From Solimonas variicoloris DSM 15731 (GTDB lineage Bacteria; Pseudomonadota; Gammaproteobacteria; Nevskiales; Nevskiaceae), in NCBI RefSeq assembly GCF_000382285.1, contig NZ_KB907932.1, positions 62,001 through 126,000 on the forward strand: a stretch of 64,000 nucleotides of DNA. Reading direction: 5' to 3'. The notes beneath the pieces are model-generated. The model had not been told where the DNA came from. It ran no database searches and saw only the letters and a program-made list of their open reading frames with translations. The translations under genes and the position numbers were made by a program. How positions within the stretch are numbered: the first letter of the stretch is position 1; every line of letters starts with the position of its first letter. This document shows positions 36,244 to 45,168 of this stretch, one piece after another.

Positions 36244-38225
36244 CAGGCGAGCGCCTCGGCGCGCACGGCGGCGGTCTCGCGCGCCTGCGCGAGCCGGTAG
36301 CGGCGGTCGGACGCGGCGATCAGGCCGCCGAGCGCCATGATGAAGCCGCCCCACCAGACCAGACGCATCATCGGCTTGTAGTACAGGCGCAGCGCCCAGT
36401 CGCCGTCGGCCCGGGCCTTGTCGATCGGCTCGCCGAGCGCGACGTAGAGATCGCGCAGCGCGTTGTGGTCGACGGCCGACTCGGTCATGACCTGACCGCT
36501 GGCGCGATAGCGGCGCTTCTCTGGCTCGAGTTCGGCGAGCACGCGGCCGCCGTGCGAGACCTCGACGCGGCCGTGGTCGGCGTCGTAGTTCGGGCCGGCG
36601 CGGCCTTCGACGCCGTCGAAGCGGAACGCGTAGCCGGACAGCTCGGCGGCCTGTCCCGGGCCGAGGCGCACGTCCTTCTCGACGCTGTAGAGGCTGACGA
36701 AGCTGACGCCGAGCACCCAGATGCCGAGCCCGGCGTGGGCCAGCGTCATGCCCCAGACCGCGCGCGGCACCTGCAGCAGGCCCTGCACGCGATCGCGCTT
36801 GGCGAGCACGCGGCGTCCGATCTCCTGCGCCGCCGTCAGCAGCACCCAGATCGCGAGCATGCCGCCGGCGATCGCCGCCAGCAGCGTGCGATGGCCGAGC
36901 GCCCACGGCAGCGCCAGACCGGCGACGACGGCGAGCGCCGCCGGCACGCGCACGCGCTTCCAGACCTCGGCCGGCTTGGCACGCTTCCAGCCGACCGCCG
37001 CCGCCAGACCGACGAGCACCGCCAGCGGCGCGGTCAGCGGCAGGAACACGGCATTGAAGTACGGCGGTCCGACCGAAACCTTGCCGAGGTTCAGCGCCTC
37101 GGCGAGCAGCGGATAGAGCGTGCCGAGCAGCACCGCGAACGCGGCGACGACGAGGAACACATTGTTGAGCAGCAGCAGGCCTTCGCGCGAGAACAGCGCG
37201 AAGTCGGCGACCGAGACGAAGCGCGGCGCGCGCCATGCGTACAGCGTGAAGGCGATGCCGAGCACGATCGCCAGGAACGTCAGGATGAACACGCCGCGCG
37301 CCGGATCGGTGGCGAAGGCGTGCACCGACACCAGCACGCCGGAACGCACGAGGAAGGTGCCGAGCAGCGACAGCGCGAACGCCAGGATCGCCAGCAGCAC
37401 GGTCCAGGCCTTGAGCTGGCCGCGCTTCTCGGTGACCGCCAGCGAATGGATCAGCGCCGTGCCGACCAGCCAGGGCATGAACGAGGCGTTCTCGACCGGG
37501 TCCCAGAACCACCAGCCGCCCCAGCCGAGCTCGTTGTAGGCCCACCACGAGCCGAGCGTGATGCCGCAGGTCAGGAACAGCCAGGCGGTCGTCGTCCACG
37601 GCCGCGTCCAGCGCGCCCAGGCGGCGTCAAGCCGGCCCGAGATCAGCGCCGCGAGCGCGAACGCGAACGCCACCGAGAAGCCGACGTAGCCCATGTAGAG
37701 CATCGGCGGATGGATGACCAGGCCGGGATCCTGCAACAGCGGGTTCAGGTCGCGGCCGTCCGCCGGCACCGGAAAGCTGCGCTCGAAGGGATTCGAGGTC
37801 AGCAGAATGAACAGCAGAAAGCCGACGCCGACCGCGCCGAGCACCGCCAGCGTGGTCGCCGCCAGATCCGGCGGCAGGCGGCGGTTGAAGACCGACACCG
37901 CCGCCGCCCAGCCGCTCAGCATCAGCACCCACAGCAGCATCGAGCCCTCGTGCGCGCCCCAGACCGCGCTGACCCGGTAGGCCAGCGGCAGCTCGGAATG
38001 ACTGTTGGCGGCGACGTAGGCGACCGACCAGTCGCGCGTCACGAAAGCCCAGGTCAGGCACAGGTACGCGAACAGGATCAGCAGGAACTGCGTCTGCGCC
38101 GCCGAGCTGGCGACCGCCATCAGGCGGCGGTCGCGGCGCCACACACCGAGCGCCGGCAGCGCGACCTGCAGCAGCGCCACGAGCAGGGCCGCGACCAGCG
38201 CGAAGTGACCGAGTTCCGGAATCAT
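36243..38225 (-). CDS. ccmF: haem lyase subunit CcmF
   Basis: A 660-residue polytopic membrane protein. The WWD haem-handling motif is WGGWWFWDPVENASFMPW, near residue 235. Conserved stretches such as WGAHEGSMLLWVL and the periplasmic histidine regions are present. CcmF with CcmH and CcmI ligates haem from holo-CcmE to apocytochrome c. Full family length. Confidence 0.97.
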   Translation of the reverse strand: MIPELGHFALVAALLVALLQVALPALGVWRRDRRLMAVASSAAQTQFLLILFAYLCLTWAFVTRDWSVAYVAANSHSELPLAYRVSAVWGAHEGSMLLWVLMLSGWAAAVSVFNRRLPPDLAATTLAVLGAVGVGFLLFILLTSNPFERSFPVPADGRDLNPLLQDPGLVIHPPMLYMGYVGFSVAFAFALAALISGRLDAAWARWTRPWTTTAWLFLTCGITLGSWWAYNELGWGGWWFWDPVENASFMPWLVGTALIHSLAVTEKRGQLKAWTVLLAILAFALSLLGTFLVRSGVLVSVHAFATDPARGVFILTFLAIVLGIAFTLYAWRAPRFVSVADFALFSREGLLLLNNVFLVVAAFAVLLGTLYPLLAEALNLGKVSVGPPYFNAVFLPLTAPLAVLVGLAAAVGWKRAKPAEVWKRVRVPAALAVVAGLALPWALGHRTLLAAIAGGMLAIWVLLTAAQEIGRRVLAKRDRVQGLLQVPRAVWGMTLAHAGLGIWVLGVSFVSLYSVEKDVRLGPGQAAELSGYAFRFDGVEGRAGPNYDADHGRVEVSHGGRVLAELEPEKRRYRASGQVMTESAVDHNALRDLYVALGEPIDKARADGDWALRLYYKPMMRLVWWGGFIMALGGLIAASDRRYRLAQARETAAVRAEALA

Positions 38226-38244
38226 GCGGGCCTCTGCGGATCGT

Positions 38245-38709
38245 TCAGCTGGCGGCCTGCATGACCGACTTGAACGGTGCGCAGGAATGCTGGCCGTCGG
38301 CGGTCTTCAGCGATTTCGCCAGTTCCGGCGGCATGTAGTTCTCGTCGTGCTTGGCGAGCACCTCGTCGGCGACGAACACGCCGTCCTTCATCTGCCCGGT
38401 GGCGACGATGCCCTGCCCCTCGCGGAACAGGTCCGGCAGGATGCCGTCGTAGCGCACCGGCAGCGACTTCTCGCAGTCGGCGAGCATGAACTCGACGTTC
38501 AGGCCCTCGCCGCGCTTGAGACTGCCGACGGTGACGAGACCGCCGAGGCGCAGCCGCGCGTTGTCGGCGACCTTGTGCTCGACGATGTCGGTCGGCGTGT
38601 AGAAATACATCATGTTCTTGCGGAAGGCCGTGAAGCCGAACACCGCCGCGAGCGCGAGGCCCGCGACCAGCGCGGCCACCGCCGCCATGCGTTTCTGCCG
38701 TTTGGTCAT
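38245..38709 (-). CDS. ccmE: haem chaperone CcmE
   Basis: A 154-residue protein with one N-terminal membrane helix (about 8-28) and an OB-fold. His121 in VLAKHDENYMPPE is the covalent haem ligand, and Tyr125 is the axial one. GILPDLFREGQG is the family signature. It carries haem from CcmABCD to CcmF. I used ATG 38709, which overlaps the ccmD stop. The C-terminal tail has an extra Cys (HSCAPF) that is not usual. Confidence 0.95.
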   Translation of the reverse strand: MTKRQKRMAAVAALVAGLALAAVFGFTAFRKNMMYFYTPTDIVEHKVADNARLRLGGLVTVGSLKRGEGLNVEFMLADCEKSLPVRYDGILPDLFREGQGIVATGQMKDGVFVADEVLAKHDENYMPPELAKSLKTADGQHSCAPFKSVMQAAS

Positions 38710-38852
38710 TCGTCGTCGAGCAGCGTCTCGAGGATCGCGCGGCGGCGCAGCCGCGGCGCGATCAGGTTCCACAGGTAAATGCCGGCGGCGATGCCGAAGC
38801 TGCCCCAGACATACAGCGCATACCCGCCCATCTTCCAGAACTCAGGAGACAC
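38706..38852 (-). CDS. ccmD: haem exporter protein CcmD
   Basis: A 48-residue protein with one membrane helix. From GTG at 38852 it reads (V/M)SPEFWKMGGYALYVWGSF, the classic CcmD start, then a helix and a basic LRRRAIL tail. CcmD stabilises the CcmC-CcmE complex and haem release. It overlaps the ccmC stop by 11 bases and the ccmE start by four. An internal ATG at 38831 would remove the conserved EFW segment, so the GTG is preferred. Confidence 0.9.
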   Translation of the reverse strand: MSPEFWKMGGYALYVWGSFGIAAGIYLWNLIAPRLRRRAILETLLDDE

Positions 38853-39603
38853 GCGCGCCTCCGCCAAGTTCCGTCGCCAGCTCGCGCACCCAGCGCGTGT
38901 TGCGCTCGCGCAGCAGCAGCTCGTTCTGGGCGCGGCGCAGGATCGCGTGCGCGCAGAGGCAGTAGGTCGCCAGCAGGCCGGCGTAGAGCGGACGCGCCAT
39001 GTCGGCGCTGATCGCCGGCCGGCCGAACTTCAGCACCGTCGAGCCCTGATGCAGGCTGTTCCACCACTCCACCGAGAAATGCACGATCGGCACGTTGACC
39101 AGGCCGACGATCGCCAGCAGCGCGCAGGCGCGGGCGCCGGCGCGGGCGTCGTCGAAGGCCGCGTGGAGACCGATCACGCCGCAATAAAGGAACAGCAGCA
39201 CCAGCTCCGAGGTCAGGCGCGCGTCCCAGACCCAGTACGCGCCCCACATCGGCTTGCCCCAGAGCATGCCGGTGACCAGCGCCAGCGCCGTGAAGCTGGC
39301 GCCGACCGGCGCCGTCGCGACCATCACCGCCTCGGCCAGTTTCATCCGCCAGATCAGCGCGACCGCGCCGGCAACCGCCATCAGCACATAGAGCGACAGC
39401 GACACGGCGGCGGCCGGCACGTGGACGTAAATGATGCGGAACGCGTCTTTCTGCTGGTAATCCGGCGGCGCCAGCACCAGGCCCGCATACCAGCCGTAGG
39501 CCAGCAGCAGCAGGCCGAAACCGCCCAGCCACGGCGCGAGCCGTCCGGCGAAGCGGTAGAAGCTCGGCGGCGAGCCGAGGCGGTGGAACCACGTCCAGTT
39601 CAT
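38842..39603 (-). CDS. ccmC: haem transporter subunit CcmC
   Basis: A 253-residue protein with six membrane helices. The WWD motif is WGKPMWGAYWVWDARLTS, and periplasmic haem-ligand histidines are seen in VHVPAA and HFSVEWWNSLHQG. CcmC attaches haem to CcmE. It follows ccmB by 18 bases and overlaps ccmD. Confidence 0.97.
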   Translation of the reverse strand: MNWTWFHRLGSPPSFYRFAGRLAPWLGGFGLLLLAYGWYAGLVLAPPDYQQKDAFRIIYVHVPAAAVSLSLYVLMAVAGAVALIWRMKLAEAVMVATAPVGASFTALALVTGMLWGKPMWGAYWVWDARLTSELVLLFLYCGVIGLHAAFDDARAGARACALLAIVGLVNVPIVHFSVEWWNSLHQGSTVLKFGRPAISADMARPLYAGLLATYCLCAHAILRRAQNELLLRERNTRWVRELATELGGGARVS

Positions 39604-39621
39604 GGGCCGGAATGTCCGGAG

Positions 39622-40287
39622 CTATTCGAAGGCATTGCGCAGCGCCGCGGCGGCGAGCCAGGGCAGGAGGGTCAGCGTCAACGTCAAAATGGCGGCCAGG
39701 AAGTATAGCGGAGCCCCTGCATCGAGACCCTGCTGGGCAGCCCGCACGCTGCCGGCGCCGAAGATCACGACCGGCACGATCAGCGGCAGTACCAGCACCG
39801 GCAGCAGCGCGCCACCGCGCGGCAAGCCCACCGTCAGCGCCGCGACGAAGCCGCCGATGAAGCTCAGGCACGGCGTACCGAGCGCCAGGCCCAGCACCAG
39901 CGGGCCGAGATGCGGCGGCGCCAGGCCGAGCATCAGGCCCAGCGGCGCCGCCAGCAGCACGATCGGCAGACCGCTCAGCAGCCAGTGCGCCAGGCCCTTC
40001 ACGAACACCGCGAAGCTCAGCGCCGTGCGGCTGACGAGCAGCTGTTCGAGCGTGCCGTCTTCCTGATCGGTGCGATACAGGCGTTCCAGCGACAGCAGCG
40101 CCGCCAGCAGCGCGCCGACCCAGAGCACCGCCGGCGCGAACGCGGCGAGCTGCGGATCGTTGGGCTTGGTGCCGAAGCTGAACACGGTGACGACGATGAC
40201 GAAGAACAGCGGCGGCATCAGCCACTCGGCCTTGGCGCGCGCCGCCAGCCGCAGCTCGCGCGCGAAGATCGCGGCCAGCGCCTTCAC
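39622..40287 (-). CDS. ccmB: haem exporter permease CcmB
   Basis: A 221-residue protein with six membrane helices, starting VKALAAIFARELRLAAR. Conserved stretches include the EDGTLEQLLVS loop and the LPRGGALLPVLVLPL helix. It forms the ABC-type CcmAB unit needed to release haem-CcmE from CcmC. The start is GTG at 40287, overlapping the ccmA stop as GTGA. Confidence 0.94.
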   Translation of the reverse strand: MKALAAIFARELRLAARAKAEWLMPPLFFVIVVTVFSFGTKPNDPQLAAFAPAVLWVGALLAALLSLERLYRTDQEDGTLEQLLVSRTALSFAVFVKGLAHWLLSGLPIVLLAAPLGLMLGLAPPHLGPLVLGLALGTPCLSFIGGFVAALTVGLPRGGALLPVLVLPLIVPVVIFGAGSVRAAQQGLDAGAPLYFLAAILTLTLTLLPWLAAAALRNAFE

Positions 40288-40868
40288 AGGATCAGCTCGC
40301 GCGCCGCCAGCGGCGCCGGCAGCGTCTGGTGGCTGGTCATCAGCACCGCCCCGCCCTGCGCCAGATGCGCCTGCGTCAGCGCCGCGAACAGGGCGAGACC
40401 GCCGGCGTCGAGACCGTCGAGCGGCTCGTCGAGCAGCCAGACCGGTCGCGGCTGCAGCAGCAGACGGGCCAGCGCGCTGCGCCGCTTCTGTCCGGCCGAC
40501 AGGCTGCGGCAGGCGCGGCGGCGCGCGCGCGCCGGCAGTTCGACGCCGGCCAGCGCAGCGTCGATGCCGTCCGGCGACGCGCCGTTGATGCCGCACCAAA
40601 AGCGCAGGTTGTCGATCGCGCTGAGCTGCAGGTTGAGGCCGTTGCGATGGCCGAGCCAGTGCAGGCCGGCGGCCTCGTCGGCGAGCCGGCACCGGCCCGC
40701 CGCCGGCCGGCGCAGACCGGCCAGGGTCTCCAGCAGCGAGGTCTTGCCGATGCCGTTGGCGCCGCGCAGATGCAGCAGCTCGCCGGCCGCCAGACGCAGG
40801 TCGAAATCGCGCAGCAGCGCGCGGTCACCGCGCTGGATCGTCAGTTGGTCGGCGCTCAGCAGGGGCAC
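40284..40868 (-). CDS. ccmA: haem exporter ATPase CcmA
   Basis: A 194-residue ABC ATPase. Walker A is GANGIGKT (36-43), the signature is LSAGQKRR and Walker B is VWLLDEPLDGLD. It powers CcmAB in cytochrome c maturation. It is the first gene of ccmABCDEFGHI. The 190-base gap to the divergent ubiM-like gene should carry both promoters. Confidence 0.95.
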   Translation of the reverse strand: MPLLSADQLTIQRGDRALLRDFDLRLAAGELLHLRGANGIGKTSLLETLAGLRRPAAGRCRLADEAAGLHWLGHRNGLNLQLSAIDNLRFWCGINGASPDGIDAALAGVELPARARRRACRSLSAGQKRRSALARLLLQPRPVWLLDEPLDGLDAGGLALFAALTQAHLAQGGAVLMTSHQTLPAPLAARELIL

Positions 40869-41058
40869 GCGAGGATCGTCGGCTGCGGTGGCGGCGGATG
40901 GCGCCCGGCCGCGCCACCCTGTTCGGGGAAAAGGGCGCCTAGTGTACGGGAACGCCCGGCGCGACCGGCGCGCATCTTTGCGGGTAGCCGAAGCCGGCCG
41001 CCGTGTCCTTGATCGCGATCAGTTCCCGGCACCCGGCGCCTGCCTAAGGTGGCCGGCC

Positions 41059-42267
41059 ATGAACGACCAGCCGAGCGCAGTCCACGATCTCATCATCATC
41101 GGTGCCGGCCCGGCCGGACTGGCGCTGGCGCGCGCGCTCGGCGCCGACCCGCTCAGTGTCGCCATCGTCGATCCGACGCCGCGCGAGGTGCTCGCCGACG
41201 CGCCGTTCGACGGCCGCGAGATCGCACTGAGCGCGGACTCGGTCGCGCGGCTGCGCGACTACGGCATCTGGCCGCACCTCGCGGACGACGACATCTCGCG
41301 CCTGCGCGACGCGCGCGTGCGCGACGGCGGCACGCGCAGCGCACTGCATCTGCAGGCCGACGGCGCCGGCGAGCTCGGCTGGCTGGTGCCGAACCACCGC
41401 CTGCGCCAGGCCAGCTACGCGAGCCTCGCCGACGCCGAGCGCCTGAGCTGGTACAGCGCCCGCGTCACCGCGCTGCAGACCGCGCCCGGCCACGCCGAAG
41501 TCCGGCTCGACGACGGCCGCCGGCTGCGCGCGCGGCTGGTGGTAGCCGCCGACAGCCGTTTCTCCGAGACGCGGCGGGCGATGGGCATCGCCGCGCGCAT
41601 GCGCGACTTCGGCAAGAGCATGCTGGTCTGCCGCCTCGAGCACGAGCGGCCGCACTGCCAGACCGCCGAGGAATGGTTCGTCTACGGCGCGACCCTCGCG
41701 CTGCTGCCGCTGAACGGATCGCGCAGTTCGCTGGTGCTGACCCAGCCGCATCGCCAGATCGCCGCGCTGGCGCAGGCCGAAGCCGAGGATTTCGCGGCGC
41801 GCATCGGCGACTGGACCGGCCACCACCTCGGCCGCCTGAGCCTCGCCAGCAGCCGCCACGTCTATCCGCTGGTCGCGGTCTGGGCCGAGCAGTTCTGCAA
41901 GGAACGCTACGCCCTGATCGGCGACGCCGCGGTCGGCATGCATCCGGTCACCGCGCACGGCTACAACCTCGGCCTGCGCAGCGTGGCGGCGCTCGCCAAC
42001 GCCGTGCGCGCGGCGCAGCGGCGCGGCGCCGACATCGGCGCGCTGCCGCTGCTGCGCGGCTACGAGGCCGAGCACCGGCGCGCGGCGCGGCCGCTGTACG
42101 AGCTGACCAACGCGCTCGTCGGCCTCTATACCGACGAGCGGCTGCCGGCGCGTCTGGCGCGCCGCGCCGCGCTGCAGCTGACCGAGCACCTGCCACCGCT
42201 CAAGCGCCTGATCGTCGCCCCGCTGCGCCGCCACGGCGACCGCCGGCCGGACGCCGTGGCGGGCTAG
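41059..42267 (+). CDS. ubiM: UbiM-like FAD monooxygenase, ubiquinone C5 hydroxylation
   Basis: A 402-residue flavoprotein of the UbiH/UbiI/UbiM group. FAD-binding motifs are [13 protein letters not shown] near the start, [12 protein letters not shown] and [16 protein letters not shown]. The stretch [17 protein letters not shown] with [16 protein letters not shown] matches my recollection of UbiM, the 5-demethoxyubiquinol hydroxylase first described in Neisseria-like proteobacteria. ATG 41059 has AAGGTGG upstream. It is divergent from ccmA and 101 bases ahead of folD. Distinguishing UbiM from UbiH/I needs a tree. Confidence 0.7.
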   Translation: MNDQPSAVHDLIIIGAGPAGLALARALGADPLSVAIVDPTPREVLADAPFDGREIALSADSVARLRDYGIWPHLADDDISRLRDARVRDGGTRSALHLQADGAGELGWLVPNHRLRQASYASLADAERLSWYSARVTALQTAPGHAEVRLDDGRRLRARLVVAADSRFSETRRAMGIAARMRDFGKSMLVCRLEHERPHCQTAEEWFVYGATLALLPLNGSRSSLVLTQPHRQIAALAQAEAEDFAARIGDWTGHHLGRLSLASSRHVYPLVAVWAEQFCKERYALIGDAAVGMHPVTAHGYNLGLRSVAALANAVRAAQRRGADIGALPLLRGYEAEHRRAARPLYELTNALVGLYTDERLPARLARRAALQLTEHLPPLKRLIVAPLRRHGDRRPDAVAG

Positions 42268-42335
42268 CCGGTCCGCGGAACCGCCGCGGGGACGCGCGCC
42301 AGCGTGCCGGTCGCACCGGCGGGGCGCGCTTTTCC

Positions 42336-42341
42336 TACAAT
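42336..42341 (+). promoter_or_regulatory. candidate -10 box of folD
   Basis: TACAAT lies 28 bases upstream of the folD ATG in an otherwise GC-rich gap. No good -35 hexamer is visible. Confidence 0.35.
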
Positions 42342-42368
42342 ACGCGCCCCGCCGAGACCCGAATCCCC

Positions 42369-43235
42369 ATGAGCGCCCAACTGATCGACGGCAAGGCCGT
42401 CGCCGCCGCCATCCACGAACGTGTCCGCAGCGCGATCGCCGCGCGCGTCGCCGCCGGCCGCCGCCGGCCGGCGCTGGCCACGGTCCTGGTCGGCGCCGAC
42501 CCGGCCTCGGAGATCTACGTGCGCAACAAGCGCCTGACCTGCGAGAAGGTCGGCGTGCGCTCGGTGCCGATGCACTTCGACGCGACGATCAGCGAGGCCG
42601 AACTGCTCGGCGCGATCGACCGCCTCAACGCCGACGACGACATCGACGGCATCCTCGTGCAGCTGCCGCTGCCGTCGCAGCTCGACGCCACGCGCGTCAC
42701 CGAGCGCATCCGCGCCGACAAGGACGTCGACGGCTTCCACCCGTACAACATCGGCCGCCTCGCGCAGCGCCTGCCGGCGCTGCGGCCGTGCACGCCGTTC
42801 GGCGTGATGGAGCTGCTGCGCTCGACCGGCGAGACCTTCAAGGGCAAGCGCGCCGTCGTCGTCGGCGCCAGCAACCACGTCGGCCGGCCGATGATGCTGG
42901 AGCTGATGCTGGCCGGCGCCACCGCGACCTGCTGCCACCGCTTCACCGTCGACGTCGCCGGCGAAGTCGCGCGCGCCGACATCCTGGTCGCCGCGGTCGG
43001 CAAGCCGGGCCTGGTCAAGGGCGCGTGGATCAAGCCCGGCGCGACGGTCATCGACGTCGGCATCAACCGCCTCGCCGACGGCAAGATCGTCGGCGACGTC
43101 GAATTCGAGGCCGCCCGCGAGCGCGCCGCCTGGATCACGCCGGTGCCGGGCGGCGTCGGCCCGATGACGGTGGCGATGCTGATGCACAACACCCTCGCCG
43201 CCTGCGCGGCGCGCGAGGGCCACGCGGTCGACTGA
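42369..43235 (+). CDS. folD: bifunctional methylenetetrahydrofolate dehydrogenase/cyclohydrolase
   Basis: A 288-residue protein of the usual length. The substrate-binding YVRNK supplies catalytic Lys, and the block [10 protein letters not shown] precedes [19 protein letters not shown]-binding [13 protein letters not shown] follows, and the end has [17 protein letters not shown]. The usual Ser in GxSxxVG is present as 'GASNHVG'. It interconverts methylene- and formyl-tetrahydrofolate. It is the last plus-strand gene before the flagellar cluster and converges on fliD. Confidence 0.97.
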   Translation: MSAQLIDGKAVAAAIHERVRSAIAARVAAGRRRPALATVLVGADPASEIYVRNKRLTCEKVGVRSVPMHFDATISEAELLGAIDRLNADDDIDGILVQLPLPSQLDATRVTERIRADKDVDGFHPYNIGRLAQRLPALRPCTPFGVMELLRSTGETFKGKRAVVVGASNHVGRPMMLELMLAGATATCCHRFTVDVAGEVARADILVAAVGKPGLVKGAWIKPGATVIDVGINRLADGKIVGDVEFEAARERAAWITPVPGGVGPMTVAMLMHNTLAACAAREGHAVD

Positions 43236-43327
43236 GTCCGGAGCAAGCGCACCGCGTGCCCCGCCCGTTCGCCGCCACGCCGCATCGGCGGCAGCCGGCA
43301 ACGCACATCGAACCGCGCGGCGGACGC

Positions 43328-44674
43328 TCAGCCGGACGCGGATGAGGACGAGGAACTCAGCTTCGACAGCGCGCTGAGCTGCTGGCTCAGATAACTGCTG
43401 GTGCTCTGCATGCTGGCGAGCAGCGCATCGAGCGAGGTGTATTGCTGGCGGTAGCGGGCCTCGACCTTGACCATGCGCGCGTCGAGACCGTCGAGCTGAT
43501 CGGAAATCGTGTCGAGCCGCGCCTGCAGCGCGTCGTTGCGCGCCTCGACCTGGCCGTCGTCGCCGACGATCTTCTCGATCGCCGCGTCGAGCCGCGTCGC
43601 GTAACCGCCGTCGCCGGCAAACAGTTTCTGCACGGCGGCGCTGTCGTCGGCGAGCGCGTCCGAGAGCTTCTCGCTGTCCACTTCCAGCGTGCCGTCGGCC
43701 TTGGCGGTGATGCCGATCTGCGCCAGATACTGGTAGCTGCCGTTCGATGCGCCGGCGCCGGCGAGAATGCCGCGCAGCGTGCCCGCCGCGCCGCGCACCA
43801 TGGCGTCGCCGTTGAGCACCGCGGCGGTCTTGGTACCGGCGTCGTATCGGGTCAGCGAGGCCATCGTGCCGATCGCCGCGTTGTAGGCGTTGACAAAGCT
43901 CTGCACGGTCTTGGCCGCGGCGTCGGTATCGAGGGCGACGTCGAGCGACAGCGTGGTGCCCGGCTCGGCCTTCTGCAGCTTGAGCGTGACGCCGTCGATG
44001 GCGTCGCTGACGCTGTTCGACGCCGAGTAGACGTCGTAGCCGTCGATGCGCACGTGCGCATCCTGCGCGGCCTGCTGTTCGGTGAAGCCGAGCAGCGACG
44101 AGGACACGGTGATGGCGTTGGCGGCGCCGGTTTCGTTGCTGCTCAGCACCAGGCGCGTGCCGCCGCTCTCGCTGATCAGCGTCGCCGTCACGCCGGTGTT
44201 GTCGGTGGCCTTGTTGATCGCATTCTTGAGATCGACGAGCGTGTTCTGCGTATCGCCGAGCGTGACCTTGAAGCTCTTGCCGGCGACGCCGATCGTCACC
44301 TCGCCCGCCCCCAGCGTAGCGTCGGCGCCGGCGAACGCCGAGCTGGCCAGCTTGTGCGATTTGGCGAGGCTCTGCACCTCGACCTGGTAATTGCCGCGCG
44401 TCGCCGTGCTGCTCGTCGAGACGCCGAGAATGTCGGTATCGGACGAGGTCGCCGACAGCGTCATCAGCTCGCCACCGGACTTCAGCGCGGCGAGCTTGGT
44501 CTGCAGCGTCGACAGCACCGACTTGAAGGTACCGACTGCCGACAGCTGCGTATTGAATACGCTCCGCTTGGTCGTCAGGCGCGTCTCGGTCGGACTGCGC
44601 TCGGCGCTGACCAGCTTGGTGATCAGCGACTCGATGTCGAGCCCGGAGCCGACGCCGGCGGAAGTAATGCCCAT
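43328..44674 (-). CDS. fliD: flagellar filament cap protein FliD
   Basis: A 448-residue protein starting MGITSAGVGSGLDIESLITK, the FliD N-terminal signature. It has D0/D1 heptads at both ends and a variable middle (about 100-250). The C-terminal coiled coil begins near ARMVKVEARYRQQYTSLDALLA and ends in a poly-Ser tail. FliD caps the growing filament and folds flagellin. ATG 44674 has GGAGAGACTGAGG upstream. It is the last gene of fliC-flaG-fliD. Confidence 0.96.
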   Translation of the reverse strand: MGITSAGVGSGLDIESLITKLVSAERSPTETRLTTKRSVFNTQLSAVGTFKSVLSTLQTKLAALKSGGELMTLSATSSDTDILGVSTSSTATRGNYQVEVQSLAKSHKLASSAFAGADATLGAGEVTIGVAGKSFKVTLGDTQNTLVDLKNAINKATDNTGVTATLISESGGTRLVLSSNETGAANAITVSSSLLGFTEQQAAQDAHVRIDGYDVYSASNSVSDAIDGVTLKLQKAEPGTTLSLDVALDTDAAAKTVQSFVNAYNAAIGTMASLTRYDAGTKTAAVLNGDAMVRGAAGTLRGILAGAGASNGSYQYLAQIGITAKADGTLEVDSEKLSDALADDSAAVQKLFAGDGGYATRLDAAIEKIVGDDGQVEARNDALQARLDTISDQLDGLDARMVKVEARYRQQYTSLDALLASMQSTSSYLSQQLSALSKLSSSSSSASG

Positions 44675-44687
44675 CCTCAGTCTCTCC

Positions 44688-45029
44688 TCATGCCTCGGCC
44701 TGCAGCAGGCCGCCGTTGCCACCCTTCATCAGCCGCGCCAGGCGCAGCACTTCCTCGCCCGGAATCTGCCGCAGCACGGTGCCGTCCCGGCGATCGACGA
44801 CTTCGACGATAACGCGATTCAGCTCGCGGTCGACGCGGTAGGTCAGATCGACACCGGCGCCGGCCAGCGTGTCACGCACCTCGCCGAGCGCCTGCCGCAG
44901 TTCGTCGGCGTCGACCGCGCGCCCGCCCGCAGCGTCGGCCGACGTCTGCTCGCGCGCGACGGAAACGCCGAAACGGCCGCTGCCAGCCGGCGCGGCCACC
45001 GCTTCGATTGCCTTGATCGTGTCGCTCAT
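44688..45029 (-). CDS. flaG: FlaG family protein
   Basis: A 113-residue protein. The C-terminal half matches FlaG: LTYRVDRELNRVIVEVVDRR then TVLRQIPGEEVLRLARLM. FlaG influences filament length in several bacteria. It lies between fliC and fliD, the usual place. The start may be ATG 45029 or the GTG one codon earlier. Confidence 0.92.
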   Translation of the reverse strand: MSDTIKAIEAVAAPAGSGRFGVSVAREQTSADAAGGRAVDADELRQALGEVRDTLAGAGVDLTYRVDRELNRVIVEVVDRRDGTVLRQIPGEEVLRLARLMKGGNGGLLQAEA

Positions 45030-45123
45030 CACCGGATGCTCCGGTCATGGCCCGCTTCGAACCACGCTGGCCGCGCGTCCTCCGCCGGGCCCGTTCGTCA
45101 CGCCGCGAATCCGTTCGCGAGGC

Positions 45124-45152
45124 GGCCCTCCGGCGCATCGCGCCGGAGGGCC
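45124..45152 (-). terminator. hairpin after the flagellin gene
   Basis: A perfect 13-bp stem, GGCCCTCCGGCGC/GCGCCGGAGGGCC, with loop ATC begins 17 bases after the fliC stop on the minus strand. It lacks a T-run. It could stop most transcripts after fliC or stabilise its 3' end, leaving little read-through to flaG-fliD. Confidence 0.65.
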
Positions 45153-45168
45153 TCACCCCGGAACCGCC

